Shown: positions 1 to 5,852, counted from the first letter of the stretch. The stretch: 17,164 nucleotides of DNA from CAYYYJ01 sp964476045 (GCA_964476045.1 CAYYYJ010000023.1:1-17164), one strand, 5' to 3'. Translations and numbers: made by a program. The notes: generated by a model not told the origin, from the letters alone.

Positions 1-27
1 TATCAGATCTTGTATTAATTCTCCCAT
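1..27 (-). CDS. Possible 5' end of a minus-strand gene (partial)
   Basis: On the minus strand an ATG at 27-25 opens a frame that stays open to the window edge and encodes MGELIQDLI. A TATA-like sequence TATATAAG lies about 30 bases upstream on that strand, which is normal spacing for an archaeal gene with almost no leader. Only nine codons are visible, so neither product nor family can be stated. The frame has a stop further upstream, which fits a start near here. The call rests on promoter geometry alone. Confidence 0.3.
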
Positions 28-52
28 TCTCCAGTAAGGTTCTATCCCATAA

Positions 53-91
53 TCTTATATACTTTCCCACTAAAGTATTAAAAGTGGGAAT
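53..91. promoter_or_regulatory. Promoter with inverted-repeat operator before the VapBC pair
   Basis: A TATA-like CTTATATACT at 54-63 can be read on both strands. Directly downstream for the plus-strand gene is an inverted repeat: TTCCCACT at 64-71 and AGTGGGAA at 83-90, separated by 11 bases. Arm centres lie about 19 bases apart, close to two helical turns. The repeat fills the space between the TATA box and the start codon at 92, so bound protein would block transcription. AbrB-fold antitoxins commonly repress their own operons; that VapB binds here is inference. Confidence 0.6.
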
Positions 92-343
92 ATGGCATTA
101 GACACGCTTATTTGCGACGATCGTGGAAGGATTGTTCTGGGAAAAAAGATTAGGGAAAAATATGGTGAGAAATTCGTGGTTATACAAGGCCTCGATGAGG
201 TTGTCCTTAGACCTATCCCCCAAGACCCTATAAAAGATTTGCAAGAATTGGGGGGAAAGATCCCTAGAAACTTGTCCATAAAAGAATTAAAACAACAAGC
301 AAGGGAAAGCGCAATAAAACAAGCAGAAATGAGTAAGAGGTGA
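92..343 (+). CDS. AbrB/SpoVT-fold antitoxin (VapB-like)
   Basis: This 83-residue protein is probably the antitoxin of a VapBC pair. Residues 1-45 fit the swapped-hairpin AbrB DNA-binding fold: a strand ending in DDRGRIVL, a basic helix (GKKIREKYG), then strands FVVIQGL and EVVLRPI. Residues 46-83 are charged and helical, as expected for the antitoxin tail that wraps the toxin. The start at 92 is supported by the TATA box and operator just upstream. The gene stops 6 bases before the PIN gene, and a GGTGA near its end can act as that gene's ribosome binding site. The antitoxin probably neutralises the toxin and represses its own promoter. Assignment to the fold is good; the pairing is inferred from gene order. 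Confidence 0.8.
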   Translation: MALDTLICDDRGRIVLGKKIREKYGEKFVVIQGLDEVVLRPIPQDPIKDLQELGGKIPRNLSIKELKQQARESAIKQAEMSKR

Positions 344-349
344 CCAATT

Positions 350-718
350 ATGCCTTACGCAGATAGCGATTTTTTCCTTGCCATTTTGAAACCAAACGAT
401 TGGCTGAAAGAAAAAGCGTTGGCTTTATACAAATTATATAAAGGAAATATATGGACTTCTGAGTGGACAATTGTAGAGCTTCTTCTACTCTCTGATAGAT
501 TTAAAATAGATCCCGAGAAGCTTGTTATAGATATCCTCCACATAGCAGAGATTTCCGGCAACAAGGAGACTTTACTTTCCACAGCCCATCTAATGAAAGA
601 GAATGGTGTAAATACCTTCGATGCATTACATGTCGTATCCTCCAAATCTGATAAGATTATAAGCCCTGATTCTGTTTTTGACAGAATTGGACAAAAGAGA
701 ATAAAACTAGAAGAATAA
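350..718 (+). CDS. PIN-domain ribonuclease toxin (VapC-like)
   Basis: A 122-residue PIN-domain protein, probably a VapC-type endoribonuclease using Mg2+ or Mn2+. The acidic residues of the fold are visible: Asp5 in YADSDFFLA, Glu43 in TIVELLLL, Asp91 in NTFDALHV and Asp107 in ISPDSVFD. Length is close to the usual 120-140 residues, so it looks complete. It follows the AbrB-type antitoxin after 6 bases, the normal VapB-VapC order, and its stop lies 8 bases from the convergent herA-like gene. RNA targets of VapC toxins vary (tRNA, rRNA) and cannot be predicted here. No active-site loss is seen. Confidence 0.85.
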   Translation: MPYADSDFFLAILKPNDWLKEKALALYKLYKGNIWTSEWTIVELLLLSDRFKIDPEKLVIDILHIAEISGNKETLLSTAHLMKENGVNTFDALHVVSSKSDKIISPDSVFDRIGQKRIKLEE

Positions 719-726
719 TTAAAATA

Positions 727-2346
727 CTAAATCTCCTTTCCTGTAACCCCATCTATCTTAATTTTTCTGTAAGGAGAGGCTTGAAACCGATCTGAAGATC
801 GGTTTCGGCCATCTAAATTAACCTGCCAGATTGGATAATAAAAAACCTCGAATTTTGTTATATCAGCTTCTGCTTTAATCGCTTTTATTATATTTCTCAC
901 GGAGGCCTCTGTTATTACAGGCTTATTATTTTTGCCTGAAAAAGGCCCTGTAGCAGGCTTCTGGACTTCCTGTTTTATATCGGGAATTTTACTGTCAACC
1001 AGAGGGGAGTATATCTTAGACCGGCCATCCATCGAAAATGTGACCATCTTCTTGTCCTGCAAGCCGCTGACTATTTTTCTGACTGTCATCTCAGACAGCT
1101 TTGTCTTTAACTCGAGCTCTGCAGTTGTCGCTCTCTTGGATTTATCCAGTTCGAGAAGAACTTTAATCTGATTTTCATCCAATCCTAGGAATTGTGAGAT
1201 GCCGTCTGAGCGCCTTAACCCATTTTCCAGTTCAATAAAATCGCCTGTAACCCCATCCAAAATAAAAGAAAAATTCCTGAACTCTTTTCTTATTAAACCT
1301 TCCTTCGAGGAAACCTGGACCCAGATTAAAGGCTGATAGACCATCTCGACTGAAACTAACTTTTCCTTTTCCCCAAAAATGCCGTGTTTCTTCTTTTTCT
1401 TTTCTTCGGTTATTTTTTCCAATTGCTCTTTTGTTATTTGAATTCCGACAGATTCCTGAGACTGAGTTTTTGTTTTGTAAATTTCTTTTCTTGTTGAGTT
1501 ATCTGCTCCTGTGTGCACATCAATCCCCAAGCTTGCCTTGAGCTCCAAGATTTTTCCTGTTTCTTTCTTAACCAGCTTTGGTGTGAGACCTTTATGCTGG
1601 GTCACTCTTTCGACGGATCTCATTTTTATTTTCTCTTTTATCAGTCCACCGCTGACAAAAAATTCGCCTTGAGAGAGGGCTGGCAGCGCCTCCAGCTCTT
1701 TTCTATCTGAGAAAAACAGATCCACCGCTTTCAGGTCGTTCTCTGTTGCCAGTTTTCCGATGAATCTATTTCCGCACTGCGAGAGCACATTCTTGTTCAC
1801 AAGGCTAGGCCTTTGTGTTGCGACGAGGAGGCCTATGCCCCTTTTCCTCCCACGTTTAGAAATCTCTTCTATCTCTTTTAAAGAATCCTTGTTTTGTCCG
1901 ACAAATTTGTCTGCCTCCTCTACAATCAGTAAATAAGGCTGCCTGAGCTCTGTGCCTATTTCGTAAAGTCTCTTGGAAAAATCGGCAACAACTTTTCTTT
2001 CATCTAACACATCAGAAACATCAAGAATTATTGGCGTGTTGTTTTCAATTGATTTTCTTATTAAATCGTCTAGATCGACATTTTCTAAATCGACGTCAGC
2101 ATCCCTTCCTCCCACCCAGAGAACCTCAAACTTCTGTTTGAGGCTGAAATACTCGCCTTCGGTGTCTACAATGCAGAATGCAATATTGTTTTCTAAAAGT
2201 TTTTCGCACAGAACAGCAATAAGGTAGGACTTACCGCTGCCTGACTGGCCGATAACACACGTCCTGCCTGTAACTAATTCTTGCGCGTCTATTACAACAT
2301 TATTACTCCCCGATTTCCCCACAGAAAGTTGAATATTATCGCTCAT
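727..2346 (-). CDS. HerA/DUF87-type P-loop ATPase with winged helix and duplicated tail module
   Basis: A 539-residue ATPase of the HerA/FtsK-like group (DUF87). Residues 25-250 form the ATPase core: Walker A GQSGSGKS at 33-40, a DTEGEY segment at 61-66, Walker B YLLIVEEAD at 138-146, and ATQRPSLV at 176-183, the usual sensor region of HerA proteins. Residues about 395-450 look like a winged helix (helix-turn-helix LSEMTVRKIVSGL). Two related tail modules flank it, at about 334-369 and 499-538; each has a YxP-IW-QV-like strand and ends in DGVTG. True HerA works with NurA in DNA end resection, but no NurA gene is next to it, and the tail is unlike classical HerA. A DNA- or membrane-associated motor is a guess. 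A 24-base palindrome lies within the last module. Confidence 0.8.
   Translation of the reverse strand: MSDNIQLSVGKSGSNNVVIDAQELVTGRTCVIGQSGSGKSYLIAVLCEKLLENNIAFCIVDTEGEYFSLKQKFEVLWVGGRDADVDLENVDLDDLIRKSIENNTPIILDVSDVLDERKVVADFSKRLYEIGTELRQPYLLIVEEADKFVGQNKDSLKEIEEISKRGRKRGIGLLVATQRPSLVNKNVLSQCGNRFIGKLATENDLKAVDLFFSDRKELEALPALSQGEFFVSGGLIKEKIKMRSVERVTQHKGLTPKLVKKETGKILELKASLGIDVHTGADNSTRKEIYKTKTQSQESVGIQITKEQLEKITEEKKKKKHGIFGEKEKLVSVEMVYQPLIWVQVSSKEGLIRKEFRNFSFILDGVTGDFIELENGLRRSDGISQFLGLDENQIKVLLELDKSKRATTAELELKTKLSEMTVRKIVSGLQDKKMVTFSMDGRSKIYSPLVDSKIPDIKQEVQKPATGPFSGKNNKPVITEASVRNIIKAIKAEADITKFEVFYYPIWQVNLDGRNRSSDRFQASPYRKIKIDGVTGKEI
783..806. repeat. Perfect 24-base inverted repeat inside the herA-like gene
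   Basis: The arms GAAACCGATCT (783-793) and AGATCGGTTTC (796-806) are perfect reverse complements around a 2-base centre. It lies in coding sequence for residues about 512-521 (GRNRSSDRFQ), in the loop of the second tail module that is slightly longer than the matching loop of the first. It could be chance codon use, a protein-binding site or a small inserted palindrome; no second copy was noticed in this window. Confidence 0.75.
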
Positions 2347-2388
2347 AAGCCTTTACCCAATATTTATTCTATAACAGTATATAATAAT
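2347..2388. promoter_or_regulatory. Divergent promoter between herA-like and DUF457 genes
   Basis: The 42 bases are AT-rich. TATTTATT at 2361-2368 is about 25 bases before the plus-strand ATG at 2389, giving a nearly leaderless plus-strand transcript. The AT-rich stretch at 2371-2388 is at suitable spacing for the minus-strand gene starting at 2346. Confidence 0.5.
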
Positions 2389-2796
2389 ATGGACATAGTT
2401 TCCCATGGAATCCTCGGCATACTCTTTGCCAAAGAAGTTTCTTTGCTCGCTGTCGCTGGCGGCCTGTTCCCTGATATAGATAAATTATACACCTTGGCAA
2501 AAGGAAGGTACAGACGAGAAGATTCGAGAACCTGGTTTCAAGAGCCGCCTTTTTTGTCTTTTGTTGTTGTTGCAGGCTTCCTCTTAGGGATTCCAGCTTT
2601 CAGTCTCGGGGTTATCTCCCATTATTTTATTGACTTTGTGACAGGGGCAACCAGGCCTTTCAGCCCGCTCAATAAAAAAGTCATTAACTTTAATCTTTCT
2701 ATTCCCCAAAAAATAATGGTGGGAGCTGTTATATGGTTTATAGGGGCAGCAGTTTTTATGGACTGGATAAAATTGCCAAGGCTATTCCAACTGTGA
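2389..2796 (+). CDS. DUF457/YdjM-family membrane-bound metal-dependent hydrolase
   Basis: A 135-residue membrane protein of the DUF457 (LexA-binding, YdjM-like) family of putative metal-dependent hydrolases. The family's metal-ligand pattern is visible: His6 in VSHGILG, Asp29 and Asp31 in GGLFPDIDK, and His78 and Asp82 in SHYFIDFVTG. Hydrophobic segments lie at about 8-25, 55-75 and 108-125. A longer in-frame ATG exists at 2281 but would run into the divergent gene; the start at 2389 is chosen for its TATA box and because VSHG belongs at the N terminus. Its TGA stop overlaps the GTG start of the next gene, implying translational coupling. The substrate of this family is not established. Confidence 0.8.
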   Translation: MDIVSHGILGILFAKEVSLLAVAGGLFPDIDKLYTLAKGRYRREDSRTWFQEPPFLSFVVVAGFLLGIPAFSLGVISHYFIDFVTGATRPFSPLNKKVINFNLSIPQKIMVGAVIWFIGAAVFMDWIKLPRLFQL

Positions 2797-3149
2797 ATCC
2801 GGACTGGATCTCACGCCTTGGTGTTGTGTTAGCCCTGCCTATAATTTTCTTCAAAGAAATTTGGATAATCGCAGTTTTCTTGTTTTTGAGCCTCGTTCTC
2901 GATTGGCTAGATGGCGTGATGGCAAGGAGGCTGAAGAAGAAGGATTTTCACGTAGACCTCGGATGCGATAGGGCAACAGAATTCACAATGGTTGCAAGAT
3001 TCCCTATCTTATTGCCGGTTGTCATGTTCAATGTTTTCGCGAGCGTTTTCAGGGCGAAGAAAAATCTCCCCCTTATCTTTCCGTTAAGGCAGCTGTTCTT
3101 CGTCTATCTTTTGCTGGTTCTGGCTGGCCTAGCTCCTTGGTATTTCTGA
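2793..3149 (+). CDS. Short CDP-alcohol phosphatidyltransferase-like membrane protein
   Basis: Likely a member of the CDP-alcohol phosphatidyltransferase family, which makes phospholipid head groups from CDP-activated lipids. The chosen GTG at 2793 overlaps the upstream TGA (GTGA) and gives an N terminus MNPDWISRLGVV typical of the family; an ATG at 2733 would add 20 unconvincing residues. In the 118-residue product the signature is seen as D37xxD40G41xxA44R45 and D55xxxD59, but the spacing between AR and the last two aspartates is about three residues shorter than usual and the conserved Gly four positions before Asp55 is Asp51. About four membrane segments are predicted (11-22, 23-38, 67-84, 97-115) where the family has six and about 180-200 residues. 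It could be a minimal or inactive member. Confidence 0.65.
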   Translation: MNPDWISRLGVVLALPIIFFKEIWIIAVFLFLSLVLDWLDGVMARRLKKKDFHVDLGCDRATEFTMVARFPILLPVVMFNVFASVFRAKKNLPLIFPLRQLFFVYLLLVLAGLAPWYF

Positions 3150-3198
3150 TCAAATACAGAATTTAAATCCAGGGCATTAATTATACAGATAAACAACT

Positions 3199-3447
3199 GG
3201 GCTGGTGGTCTAATGGCTAGCCTTCTTTTAGAAAAAGAAGGCTACAGTACCCAAGAAAACTACAATACTGAACCAATTGGTTCTGTATCTCCCTTTGGGT
3301 GCGGTATCCTTTTCGATTTCAGCTGGACATAGATCTTATTTAATTGTTCAGGATCTATGTCGATCTTTCGACGAAAAGGATAGCAGACAATGGTACGACG
3401 TCGCGTTTACACCGCGAAGATCGGGAGTTCGATTCTCTCCCGGCCCA
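3199..3447 (+). tRNA. tRNA-Val (UAC anticodon) interrupted by a long D-loop intron
   Basis: Exons form a complete cloverleaf. The acceptor stem pairs GGGCTGG (3199-3205) with CCGGCCC (3440-3446), with A3447 as discriminator. D-stem GTC (3208-3210) pairs with GAC (3397-3399). Anticodon stem TCGCG (3401-3405) pairs with CGCGA (3413-3417) around loop TTTACAC, giving anticodon TAC at 3408-3410 (valine). T-arm stem is 3423-3427 with 3435-3439 and loop TTCGATT. CCA is not encoded. Exon 1 ends in the D-loop near 3216 and exon 2 resumes near 3394; joined, the D-loop reads AATGGTA, with G18G19 and A14/A21 in place. A T6 run follows at once. Confidence 0.9.
3217..3393 (+). other. 177-base intron in the D-loop of tRNA-Val
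   Basis: AATGG occurs at both boundaries (3212-3216 and 3389-3393), so the exact junction is ambiguous but the length is 177 in any register within that repeat. A bulge-helix-bulge-like structure can be drawn: outer helix GTG(3205-3207):TAC(3394-3396), central four pairs GTCT(3208-3211):AGAC(3385-3388), inner helix GCTA(3216-3219):TAGC(3381-3384), with one AATGG copy in each bulge. The bulges are 4 and 5 bases instead of 3. The interior folds into three adjacent arms: 3218-3229 with 3233-3244 (12 pairs); 3247-3254 with 3295-3302 enclosing a hairpin at 3265-3288; and 3305-3315 with 3372-3382 (11 pairs) enclosing 3326-3335 with 3352-3361 (10 pairs). Confidence 0.8.
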
Positions 3448-3453
3448 TTTTTT
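3448..3453 (+). terminator. T-run terminator after tRNA-Val
   Basis: Six T residues directly follow the discriminator base of the tRNA. Archaeal RNA polymerase terminates at short oligo-T runs, so this probably ends the tRNA transcript. Confidence 0.55.
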
Positions 3454-3476
3454 ATATTATGTAAATTTCAGTTGAT

Positions 3477-4100
3477 TCAGGTCCAAACATCAAACCTCGA
3501 GTAATTTACTTTATACTTTTCCAACGCAGATAAGAAAATATCCCTTGAAGAAGCTGGCACCATTATTGTCGCTGGCCCGAGTTTAGTCCCTGAATATTTC
3601 TGCAACAAGCCTGGATATCTTTTCTTCCCGCTCTTGTAGCCATACATCTTATTCAGAAAAGCGCCTTTTGATTTTCCTGGCTTTTCCCAGGAGAATACTG
3701 AATTGGCTTTTGATTCAGGCGGTTTGCTTGTATATTTTCCATATATGACAATTCCCTCGGAAGAAATGCTTTTTGCTAGGCCTGCCCATTCCTTGAGCCT
3801 GCCTACTTTCAAACTAAACTCATTGTTCACAGATTTCATTTTAAAAGATAACGCCTGGTTTGTGAGGTAAAACTCTTCTGCGATTTTGTACAACTTGGAT
3901 CTCAATAAGATCTCCTGTTTTTTTGACATATCAACATCAAAAAATATGTCTATGTCCGATTCCTGCGCCGCCGAATTCCTTGCAACACTACCGAAGATAA
4001 TCACTTGATTTAGATTATTCAATTCATGAGTAGAAAGATTTGAAACTAAAAAAGACCCGCCTATTATCGCGTACCGAAGGATTAAGTTTTCTGCTACCAT
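3477..4100 (-). CDS. MNT-type nucleotidyltransferase (antitoxin-like) with C-terminal extension
   Basis: A 207-residue protein with a minimal nucleotidyltransferase domain at about 1-95. The signature GSX10DXD is exact: Gly37-Ser38, ten residues, then Asp49-Ile-Asp51. In HepT/MntA systems the MNT partner neutralises the HEPN toxin by adding AMP to a tyrosine near its active site, using this motif. The protein is about twice as long as a bare MNT: residues about 105-207 form a lysine- and glycine-rich extension (YGYKSGKKRYPGLL and following) that I do not recognise. It lies downstream of the HEPN gene and overlaps it by 7 bases, so the two are probably one transcript. Antitoxin function is inferred from gene order. 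Confidence 0.75.
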   Translation of the reverse strand: MVAENLILRYAIIGGSFLVSNLSTHELNNLNQVIIFGSVARNSAAQESDIDIFFDVDMSKKQEILLRSKLYKIAEEFYLTNQALSFKMKSVNNEFSLKVGRLKEWAGLAKSISSEGIVIYGKYTSKPPESKANSVFSWEKPGKSKGAFLNKMYGYKSGKKRYPGLLQKYSGTKLGPATIMVPASSRDIFLSALEKYKVNYSRFDVWT

Positions 4101-4528
4101 AACACAGTCTGTGTCGTGTCCTCTATAACCTTTTTTAATTCTAGCAGGGCTTCAAGTTTCTCTTTTAGGACAATATCGCTTGGCAAAGGCGAGCCGTAGA
4201 TAATGTCATTCCTGTTCCGCTCTATTTCCCTGGATAAAGACAGTATTTTATCAGAATCCGGAATCGTATTAATGTCTTTTGTCAAGGCCCCTGCCATCTT
4301 TAATTTTATTCTCCGCTCCTCTGCACCAAACCATTCATGCTTGACAGTGGCTCCGGGCTTTATGGCTTTCTCTTTATGCAGCCACAATTCGACGGCGTGC
4401 TGCATGCCAAGGGAAAGCGCGCTCATGAAGAGCCTCTGCCTGCTTAAAAGCCCTGCCGGATCCTTCAAAGCTTCCTCTAAAGATTTTTTTACTTCCTTTA
4501 GGGCCTCGAAGTGCTTGTCTTCTTGCAT
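4094..4528 (-). CDS. HEPN-domain protein, probable partner of the MNT protein
   Basis: A 144-residue, all-helical HEPN-like protein encoded just before, and overlapping, the MNT gene. HEPN toxins of the HepT type are ribonucleases with an RX4HXY motif. Here the matching place reads RNDIIYG (Arg106 to Tyr111), an RX4Y arrangement in which the histidine is replaced by tyrosine, so RNase activity is uncertain. An MQHAVELWL helix at 42-50 is typical of HEPN folds. A TATA-like sequence and two copies of a 15-base repeat lie just upstream. Whether this is a toxin-antitoxin pair or an adenylyltransferase with its substrate-binding subunit cannot be decided from sequence. Confidence 0.7.
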   Translation of the reverse strand: MQEDKHFEALKEVKKSLEEALKDPAGLLSRQRLFMSALSLGMQHAVELWLHKEKAIKPGATVKHEWFGAEERRIKLKMAGALTKDINTIPDSDKILSLSREIERNRNDIIYGSPLPSDIVLKEKLEALLELKKVIEDTTQTVLW

Positions 4529-4539
4529 AAGAATAGTAT

Positions 4540-4591
4540 GACTTTGGTCTTAATAAAGCTTGATTTACTTTTTTAAGACTTTGGTCTTAAT
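4540..4591 (-). promoter_or_regulatory. Promoter with two operator-like repeats for the HEPN/MNT pair
   Basis: The 15-base word GACTTTGGTCTTAAT occurs at 4540-4554 and again, identical, at 4577-4591, 37 bases apart. The second copy extends to a perfect inverted repeat, TTAAGAC-TTTG-GTCTTAA (4573-4590). On the minus strand a TATA-like CTTTATTAA (4551-4559) is about 28 bases before the HEPN start, so one copy is at the transcription start and the other upstream of the TATA box. This is the layout of an autoregulatory operator. Confidence 0.6.
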
Positions 4592-4628
4592 TTACGGTTA
4601 GAAAAAGTAACTGACTATTCTTCTTCTG

Positions 4629-5213
4629 TCAGCTTTTCTTCCTGTTCTTTACCATGAAAAATGAAAATGCAGCTAGAGCAACAACTACTGCTATTACCAG
4701 CATTGTTAAATCTCCCCCTTCAAAGAAATCCAATACGAACTGCATTCCATAGAATCCTGCCCATGCCAATGCTGTTGTAAGAATTATTTTTCCTATTAAA
4801 GTAGCCACAAAGAACTTTTTAATGTCGTATTTTATTAGACCACAGAGTAAGCCTATTATATCGTCTGGTAGCGGTGTTGCTGCAAATAGAACTATGACAG
4901 GGAAAGCGCCCTTTTTATCGAACCATTTTCTGGCTTTTTCCAGCCATTTATTATGCTCTTCTTTTTTAATTAGCTTTTTGCTGCCTCTGCCTACATAATA
5001 TGCAACAAGTTCTCCGAAAGCTGCACCCAAGCCTCCAACCAAACCAACTAACCACGGATTCATGACAGAACCAGCAGCAAATATTGCAAGGAAGACCGGA
5101 GCCGGTAAAAGTACTGTAGCAGAACCTACAAAACTTACGAGAAATACCCCGAGAATCCCAAAGCTAGTTACAACCTGCTGGGACCACTCTATGAGGGCTG
5201 CTATATAGGACAT
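4629..5213 (-). CDS. VTT/SNARE-associated (DedA-like) membrane protein
   Basis: A 194-residue membrane protein of the VTT (DedA/SNARE-associated) family, members of which act in phospholipid translocation and membrane homeostasis. It shows hydrophobic segments at about 18-50, 55-75, 103-127, 136-156 and 168-188. Family signatures are the GELVAYYVGRG segment at 67-77 and the FAATPLPDD re-entrant motif at 110-118. The middle loop (78-102) is strongly basic and probably cytoplasmic, and the protein ends in a basic KNRKKS. Length is normal. It is divergent from the HD-domain gene with 36 bases between starts. The transported lipid cannot be named from sequence. Confidence 0.85.
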   Translation of the reverse strand: MSYIAALIEWSQQVVTSFGILGVFLVSFVGSATVLLPAPVFLAIFAAGSVMNPWLVGLVGGLGAAFGELVAYYVGRGSKKLIKKEEHNKWLEKARKWFDKKGAFPVIVLFAATPLPDDIIGLLCGLIKYDIKKFFVATLIGKIILTTALAWAGFYGMQFVLDFFEGGDLTMLVIAVVVALAAFSFFMVKNRKKS

Positions 5214-5249
5214 GTATTTAATTTATTAGATCTTTCTAATATACACATT
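5214..5249. promoter_or_regulatory. Divergent promoter with short inverted repeat
   Basis: An inverted repeat ATTAGA-TCTT-TCTAAT (5225-5240) sits in the middle of the 36-base gap. AT-rich TATA candidates lie on either side: ATTTAATTTA (5216-5225) about 28 bases before the plus start and CTAATATAC (5236-5244) about 27 bases before the minus start. The repeat would therefore cover both initiation regions. Confidence 0.45.
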
Positions 5250-5852
5250 ATGGATAACTTGATAAAGTTTTTCACAGAAATAGGAAAACTGAAAGACATA
5301 GAAAGAAGCGGCTGGGTTGTAGAAGGGATAAGAAACCCGGAATCTGTAGCTGACCATTCTTTCAGGACAGCTCTGGCTGTGCTTGTTTTAGGGAATGGCA
5401 GAAAAGATTTGGATTTAAACAGAGCTGTCAAGATTGCTTTAGCCCATGATATAGAGGAATCGCAAACCGGCGATATTTTAATTGATTGGAAAATTAAGGG
5501 TTTCGGGGAGAAAGCGAAAAGATTGAATGATTTCGAAAAACATGGGATAACTAAAGAAGAGAAAATGGGGAGAGGCCTGGAAGCGATGAAAAACCTCTCA
5601 TCTATTTTAGGGGAATCTGGGAAAGAGATCTTCGATCTGTGGAAAGAATACGAGGAAGGCCAGACAAAAGAGGCTGTCTTTGTAAAAAGCGTGGAGACTT
5701 TCGAGATGCTTCTGCAGGCTTACGAATACGAAAAAGAACAGAATATCAAATTGGGGTGGTTTGAGCACCAGCAAAACTGGGACAATATTAAAGATGAGCA
5801 GATAAAAAAACTGGTTTTAAGGATTGTAGAGAAGAGAAAGGAAGATAAATAA
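5250..5852 (+). CDS. HD-domain phosphohydrolase, YfbR/HDDC2-like
   Basis: A 200-residue HD-domain hydrolase resembling 5'-deoxynucleotidases of the YfbR/HDDC2 group, which dephosphorylate deoxynucleoside monophosphates using a divalent metal. Seen: Arg18 with Gly21-Trp22 (ERSGWV), His36 in SVADHSFR, the HD pair His66-Asp67 in LAHDIEESQTGD, and the family segment VKSVETFEMLLQA at 145-157. In that segment the usual metal-binding Asp is Glu149, a conservative but notable change. The tail (160-200) is charged and helical. The substrate is inferred by family; other HD nucleotidases of this group act on various monophosphates. Confidence 0.8.
   Translation: MDNLIKFFTEIGKLKDIERSGWVVEGIRNPESVADHSFRTALAVLVLGNGRKDLDLNRAVKIALAHDIEESQTGDILIDWKIKGFGEKAKRLNDFEKHGITKEEKMGRGLEAMKNLSSILGESGKEIFDLWKEYEEGQTKEAVFVKSVETFEMLLQAYEYEKEQNIKLGWFEHQQNWDNIKDEQIKKLVLRIVEKRKEDK

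Noticed and set aside
2389..3149. Frameshifted single gene made of the two overlapping membrane-protein frames
   Set aside because: The two frames match different families, each with its own N terminus, and a GTGA overlap is a normal coupling arrangement.
3217..3393. Group I intron in tRNA-Val
   Set aside because: In one register (cut after T3218, intron ending at G3393) exon UGGCU could pair with GGCTA at 3240-3244 with a U-G at the cut, as in P1. However, the length is below the usual minimum, all arms are nested, and I found no P3/P7 pseudoknot core. Kept only as an alternative for an Infernal search.
3217..3393. Box C/D or H/ACA guide RNA in the intron
   Set aside because: There is no C box (RTGATGA) and the hairpins lack a guide pocket or kink-turn.
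3277..3504. Open frame crossing the tRNA-Val intron as a possible homing endonuclease
   Set aside because: It has only 75 codons, no LAGLIDADG, GIY-YIG or HNH motif, and runs through the tRNA exon 2.
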